Origin: JBEKZQ01 sp049509675
GTDB lineage: Bacteria > Planctomycetota > Planctomycetia > Pirellulales > Thermoguttaceae
Length of the DNA: 16,022 bases
Reading direction: 5' to 3'
NCBI GenBank assembly: GCA_049509675.1
Contig: JBEKZQ010000089.1
Span: 1 to 16,022 of the forward strand
Part shown: positions 13,203 through 16,022 of the stretch, piece by piece
Layout: each line of letters opens with the position of its first letter
How positions within the stretch are numbered: position 1 is the stretch's first letter
Translations under genes and position numbers: made by a program
The notes under the pieces: generated by a model
What the model saw: the letters and a program-made list of their open reading frames with translations, nothing else
Databases searched by the model: none
Told to the model about the DNA's origin: nothing

Positions 13203-14471
13203 TTGGGAAGATACCGCCTCGACGAAGAGGATCAGTGCCGCGGCGTTCCCTGGTTCGCCTCGTCGTTGGATACCACGGCGCAGATCCGCGACTGGGACAA
13301 GGCGATGCTGGACGCGGCCGAGCAACTGGCCAAGGCCGGCATCGTCTGGCAACTTAAAAACCCGGAAGGCAACGTGGCGACCGTCCGCGGCTCCGCGCCG
13401 ATGGAGCGGGGCATGCAGACCTTCGGGCCTTCCGGCTACGAGCCCGAACAGATCCCGCCCACGCAGCCCTCGGCCGACCAGCAATCGTGGCGGGCCGAAA
13501 AGAAATCCGAGGTGGGCCGCGGCATCAACATGCCGGCCATGATCATCAACCTCGACTCGGCCAAGCACAGCTACTCGAGCGCGCGCTTCGACAATCAGCC
13601 CTACTGGCGGAGTGTCGGTGCGGTGCAGGGCTGGCTGGCTCGCATCGGCCTGGATCGCATGGAAGAAGTGGTCATCCGTGAAGCCGAGCTCGCTGGCGAG
13701 TTGGAGGAAGCACCCGAGGACGCCGAGCACTCTTGGGGCTGGATCAAGCCGCCGCACGTCGATCCGACCAAGGAATTCCTCGCGGAACGCGGCTACATGC
13801 AAAACGGCACGCTGCCGTGGAGCGACGCGGTGATTGCCCACGGGCAGGACCCGGACCGGGTGCGCGAGATGCGCAAGCGCGACGCGGAGCACCTGGTCGC
13901 GGATGGTCTGCCGGCGATCCCCGGCATTCCCGATCCGAGCAAGGCCGCCGGCAGCGGTGCAAGCGGGCCGCCGGGCAACGGGTCCACGAAAAACACGAAT
14001 GACACGAATGGACAGGCGGGCGCCACTGGCTCCGCCAGTGCCGCCCGTGGTCTGCCCGTCAACGGCCGCTTCCGCGCGGACGACGGCCATTGGGTCACGA
14101 TCGACGGGAATCACGTGCTGATCAAAGACCAGTCGCCGGAAAGTTCCGCCGCCGAAGCCAAGAGCGCCAAGCCCGTTCTGATCAACCCGTTTGGCCATAC
14201 GAGCTCGCACAACATCGCCCTGCCCAAGAACTCGAAGCGGTTGACGATCGACCAGGCCCACCAGGCGATGGCCAAAATGGGCTACACGCCGGCGGAAATC
14301 AAAGGCATGTCGCCCAGCGAGATCAAGGACAAGGTCTATGCCGGGGCCAAGATCCCCGGCCAGATCGGCGCGGCCAAGCGGAATTCGGTCGAACGGTCGC
14401 TCCCGGCGGAGGACCACGGAAGGGAGGCCGCCCGGACATTGCCCGGCGACTCCTTTCGAGACTCCGACTGA
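13203..14471 (+). pseudogene. Lambda-type phage portal protein, N-terminal half missing
   Basis: The frame (422 codons from a TTG at 13203; nearest upstream stop 13173) begins inside the portal fold. QCRGVPWFASSLD (residues 11-23) is the central RGVP motif of lambda gpB-like portals, followed by the helix region, GINMPAMIINLDSAKHSYSS (107-126) and the KPPHVDP motif (182-188). About 200 N-terminal residues expected before RGVP are absent, and there is no ATG or ribosome site, so it is probably a broken gene. The C-terminus is longer than in lambda: a Gly/Ser/Asn linker (about 240-283) made of repeat-like DNA, then GHWVTIDGNHVLI (295-307) and a helical segment (LTIDQAHQAMAKMGYTPAEI). The break lies about 80 nt from the divergent OPT start. 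Confidence 0.82.
14024..14040. repeat. CACTGGC palindromic repeat inside the portal gene
   Basis: CACTGGC-TCC-GCCAGTG, the core of the dispersed repeat seen at 728-744, 3039-3055 and 15837-15853. Here it lies in frame and encodes part of ATGSAS in the inter-domain linker. Just upstream (13985-14009) is another repeat-like stretch with two ACACGAATG units. Confidence 0.85.
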
Positions 14472-14526
14472 GCGTGTCCGCTATCCGGATCAGCCCCGCA
14501 ACCAGGGCCGATACAGTTTCAGCAAG

Positions 14527-14952
14527 ATGGCAGCCAATGCCGGTGAAGGCGCTGGGGCCGCGCCCGGCGGCGGCACACCGCGGCCAATCACCGAGGAAGA
14601 GGCCCGTCGCGATTTCTGCCAGAATCCCAAAGAGTCCTTCCGCGGATACATGCTCCGCGCGGGCACGAATTTCGCCGCGCGATTGAAGGCCGAGGGCTTG
14701 CCGGTTAAGATAGGTCAGGCGGGCCAGTACCCAAAACGCGACAAGATCCGTAGCGATAGCGTTTACTTGAAACGGCACGGTTTTGAGGTCCGCATTGCCG
14801 ATCACACGTTTGACAAAGGCATGAAGGTGGCTCGCCCCACCGGCCCGCGTTACGTCCTTCCCGTGGAAAAGGACGCCTCGGGACTTGGATTTATCAAGAC
14901 CGAGGTATTGAACGATCGGATGCAAGAAATCGTGGCGAGGCACGGAAAATGA
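14527..14952 (+). CDS. Unknown protein between portal and protease genes
   Basis: 141 residues from ATG 14527. After a Gly/Ala/Pro-rich N-terminus (NAGEGAGAAPGGGTPRPI) comes a compact basic domain: ARRDFCQNPKESFRGYMLRA, ARLKAEGLPVKIGQAG, YLKRHGFEVRIADHTFDKGM and GPRYVLPVEKDASGLGFIKT. I do not recognise the family. The start is uncertain: the ribosome site is weak and the frame stays open back to 14338 overlapping the portal, with portal-like composition (YPDQPRNQGRYSFSK) just before the ATG. It could once have been a C-terminal extension of the portal joined by a frameshift. The stop overlaps the next gene by ATGA, indicating a co-translated pair. A position between head genes suggests phage cargo; a toxin role is speculation. 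Confidence 0.55.
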   Translation: MAANAGEGAGAAPGGGTPRPITEEEARRDFCQNPKESFRGYMLRAGTNFAARLKAEGLPVKIGQAGQYPKRDKIRSDSVYLKRHGFEVRIADHTFDKGMKVARPTGPRYVLPVEKDASGLGFIKTEVLNDRMQEIVARHGK

Positions 14953-15218
14953 GCACACGCTGGAAGATTGACGACACCACCCATCCCGGGCGCACGCTCT
15001 GCGAGCATCTGCAAAAGCCCCGGCTGACCGGCGAACTCCTCTCCCCTGACGACATGCCAGAACGCGGTTTTGCGATCCCGGCCCCCGGTGGTCTTTGGCT
15101 GCTGATCACCGGCTGGCCCGAAGGCATTCAGGGTTACGAAGAGCAGGATATGTACGACAGCCTGGAAGCGGCCCTGAAAGCCCACCAGGCCTCCCATGCT
15201 CAGCCGGCCGCAGGCTAA
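14949..15218 (+). CDS. Small acidic unknown protein, coupled to the preceding gene
   Basis: 89 residues starting MSTRWKIDDTTHPGRTLCEH, with a hydrophobic core stretch ERGFAIPAPGGLWLLITGWP and an acidic helix EEQDMYDSLEAALKAHQ. No family recognised. Acidic residues are in clear excess over basic ones, while the upstream partner is basic. The ATG overlaps the preceding TGA (ATGA), so the two are very likely translated together and may bind each other. This is the arrangement of toxin-immunity and other cargo pairs, but the sequence gives no direct proof of such a role. Confidence 0.6.
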   Translation: MSTRWKIDDTTHPGRTLCEHLQKPRLTGELLSPDDMPERGFAIPAPGGLWLLITGWPEGIQGYEEQDMYDSLEAALKAHQASHAQPAAG

Positions 15219-15567
15219 GCAGTCCGCCCGTCCCCTGTGTTCCTCTGCGTTCTCTGCGGTGAAATCCACGGATTCTACGCGGTTCGCGCTGCGCACCTAG
15301 CGAAACCGCCAGCGGCCGGAAATCGTGAGGCGTGAAGCGTGGAGACGTGAGGCGATTCGCTCTACGGCCCCCGCTCCCCGCTCCCTGAATCCCCGCTTTT
15401 CTGGGCCTCTTTTCCAGATTCTGGAAACAACCTTCCCCGCAACCGGGATTCCCGGCCCAAGTTTCCGGTAGATCAAGAGCGTGGACCGGGAACCGTGGAG
15501 CGTGGACCGCCCCACGGTCCTCACGCCCCACGCCCCACGGTCCTCACCCCCCACGCCCCACGCTTCC
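15219..15567. other. Gene-free spacer with low-complexity repeats
   Basis: No gene is supported. It contains TCCTCTGCGTTCTCTGCGG (about 15240-15258), a phrase of the dispersed-repeat type, then purine/pyrimidine-biased imperfect repeats of GCGTGGA and CACGCCCCACGGTCCTCAC (about 15320-15560). Such spacing between two phage head genes is unusual, since these are normally packed tightly. Confidence 0.6.
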
Positions 15568-16022
15568 ATGCCCTGGACCCCCAAAGACGCCGAATCGCAC
15601 AACGCGGCCCTCAAGGGCAAGGCTAAGCTCTCGAAGCTCTGGGCCGACACGGCGAACGGCACGCTCCAGAGCGAATTGGAGCGCAAGACGCCCCAGTCCA
15701 AGGCCGAGGGCATCGCCATCGCCACCGCCAACAAAGCGGTGGGCGCCAAGCTGCGAGCCAAGATGGGCAACTCCGGGCGGCCCCAAAAGCCGGTCCGCAC
15801 CGTCACCCCCGCCCCCAGCGTGGTCCGCTCGTGTGCCACTGGCTCTGCCAGTGCCGATCCCGACCTCCGCACCCGCGCGGGACAACTAACGCCGGCCTCG
15901 ATCGACCTGGATGAACACAGCGTCTCCGCCGTGCTCGGCACGGAGCGGGCCTGCCTCTCGATAGACCTCAAGACCAGAAAGACTTTTCTCGAAGTCTACC
16001 TCATGTCCGGGGCGGAGTTGCC
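15568..16022 (+). CDS. Phage head-associated protein, start of protease/scaffold-position gene (runs off the window)
   Basis: Open from ATG 15568 to the window end, 151 codons with no stop. Residues 1-60 (MPWTPKDAESHNAALKGKAK ... LWADTANGTLQSELE ... AEGIAIATANKAVGAK) resemble the small helical MPWTxxDA domain found at the N-terminus of phage-encoded proteins near head proteases. A basic Pro-rich linker (about 68-97) follows and includes ATGSAS encoded by the CACTGGC repeat. The visible end is SIDLDEHSVSAVLGTER ... LSIDLKTRKTFLEVY. In lambda-like gene order the next gene after the portal encodes the S49-type protease/scaffold; no catalytic motif is reached here, so that is inference from position. 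No ribosome site is visible. Confidence 0.6.
   Translation, partial: MPWTPKDAESHNAALKGKAKLSKLWADTANGTLQSELERKTPQSKAEGIAIATANKAVGAKLRAKMGNSGRPQKPVRTVTPAPSVVRSCATGSASADPDLRTRAGQLTPASIDLDEHSVSAVLGTERACLSIDLKTRKTFLEVYLMSGAEL
15837..15853. repeat. CACTGGC palindromic repeat inside the protease-position gene
   Basis: CACTGGC-TCT-GCCAGTG, same core and same reading frame (ATGSAS) as the copy in the portal gene at 14024-14040. It lies in a linker-like region, not in a conserved domain. Confidence 0.85.

Noticed and set aside
11423..13357. 644-codon open frame antisense to the OPT gene
   Set aside because: The protein is His/Gln/Arg-rich and lacks any domain; it is the antisense shadow common in GC-rich genes. 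The OPT gene on the other strand is clear.
13182..14417. 411-codon frame antisense to the portal remnant
   Set aside because: The + strand carries recognisable portal motifs, while the - strand product is compositionally biased and unrelated to anything known.
15297..15971. - strand frame opposite the last gene
   Set aside because: It runs through low-complexity repeats and antisense to the MPWTPKDA-type coding frame, which stays open with coherent protein sequence.
1..16022. tRNA, rRNA or riboswitch
   Set aside because: No cloverleaf, conserved rRNA segment or known aptamer core was noticed by eye; a covariance-model scan would settle this.

Overview
The window is GC-rich and its gene content suggests a member of the Planctomycetota (an inference from content, with no marker gene present). 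The supporting content is an ECF sigma factor with an unusual membrane partner, an S46 dipeptidyl-peptidase, a bacterial OPT transporter, a UPF0104/YbhN-like membrane protein, and intergenic DNA packed with several families of short palindromic repeats.

Layout. (1) 1-683: 3' end of an Nramp-type metal transporter fused to a UspA domain, + strand. (2) 684-1650: repeat cluster with no intact gene, containing a 33-bp inverted repeat, a perfect 47-nt palindrome and a truncated IS21-family end. (3) 1651-2735: two-gene operon on the - strand, an ECF sigma factor followed by a two-TM membrane protein. (4) 2736-4808: more repeats, a broken copy of the 3' end of the larA-like gene, a type II toxin-antitoxin pair on the - strand, and a copy of the last 141 nt of the Nramp-UspA gene. 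(5) 4809-13123: a run of - strand genes: LarA-like racemase, TrmH-family RNA methyltransferase, UPF0104 membrane protein, S46 peptidase, OPT transporter. They are separated by hairpin repeats and a 7-bp tandem repeat. (6) 13203-16022: + strand phage-like block: a lambda-type portal protein lacking its N-terminal half, two overlapping small unknown genes, and the start of a gene in the usual position of the head protease/scaffold.

How the parts relate. The Nramp-UspA gene and the larA-like gene converge, and each has a partial copy of its 3' end near the other. That pattern is expected from a tandem duplication of the convergent junction, later expanded by REP-like elements and a toxin-antitoxin insertion. 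The sigma factor and its partner look like a self-contained signalling unit. The UPF0104 and TrmH genes, the toxin-antitoxin pair and the two small phage-block genes are each joined by a 4-nt ATGA overlap. The phage block is an eroded head-gene remnant that stops just upstream of the OPT start codon. The two unknown genes between portal and protease are the best candidates for an undescribed cargo cassette, but no function can be assigned from sequence alone.
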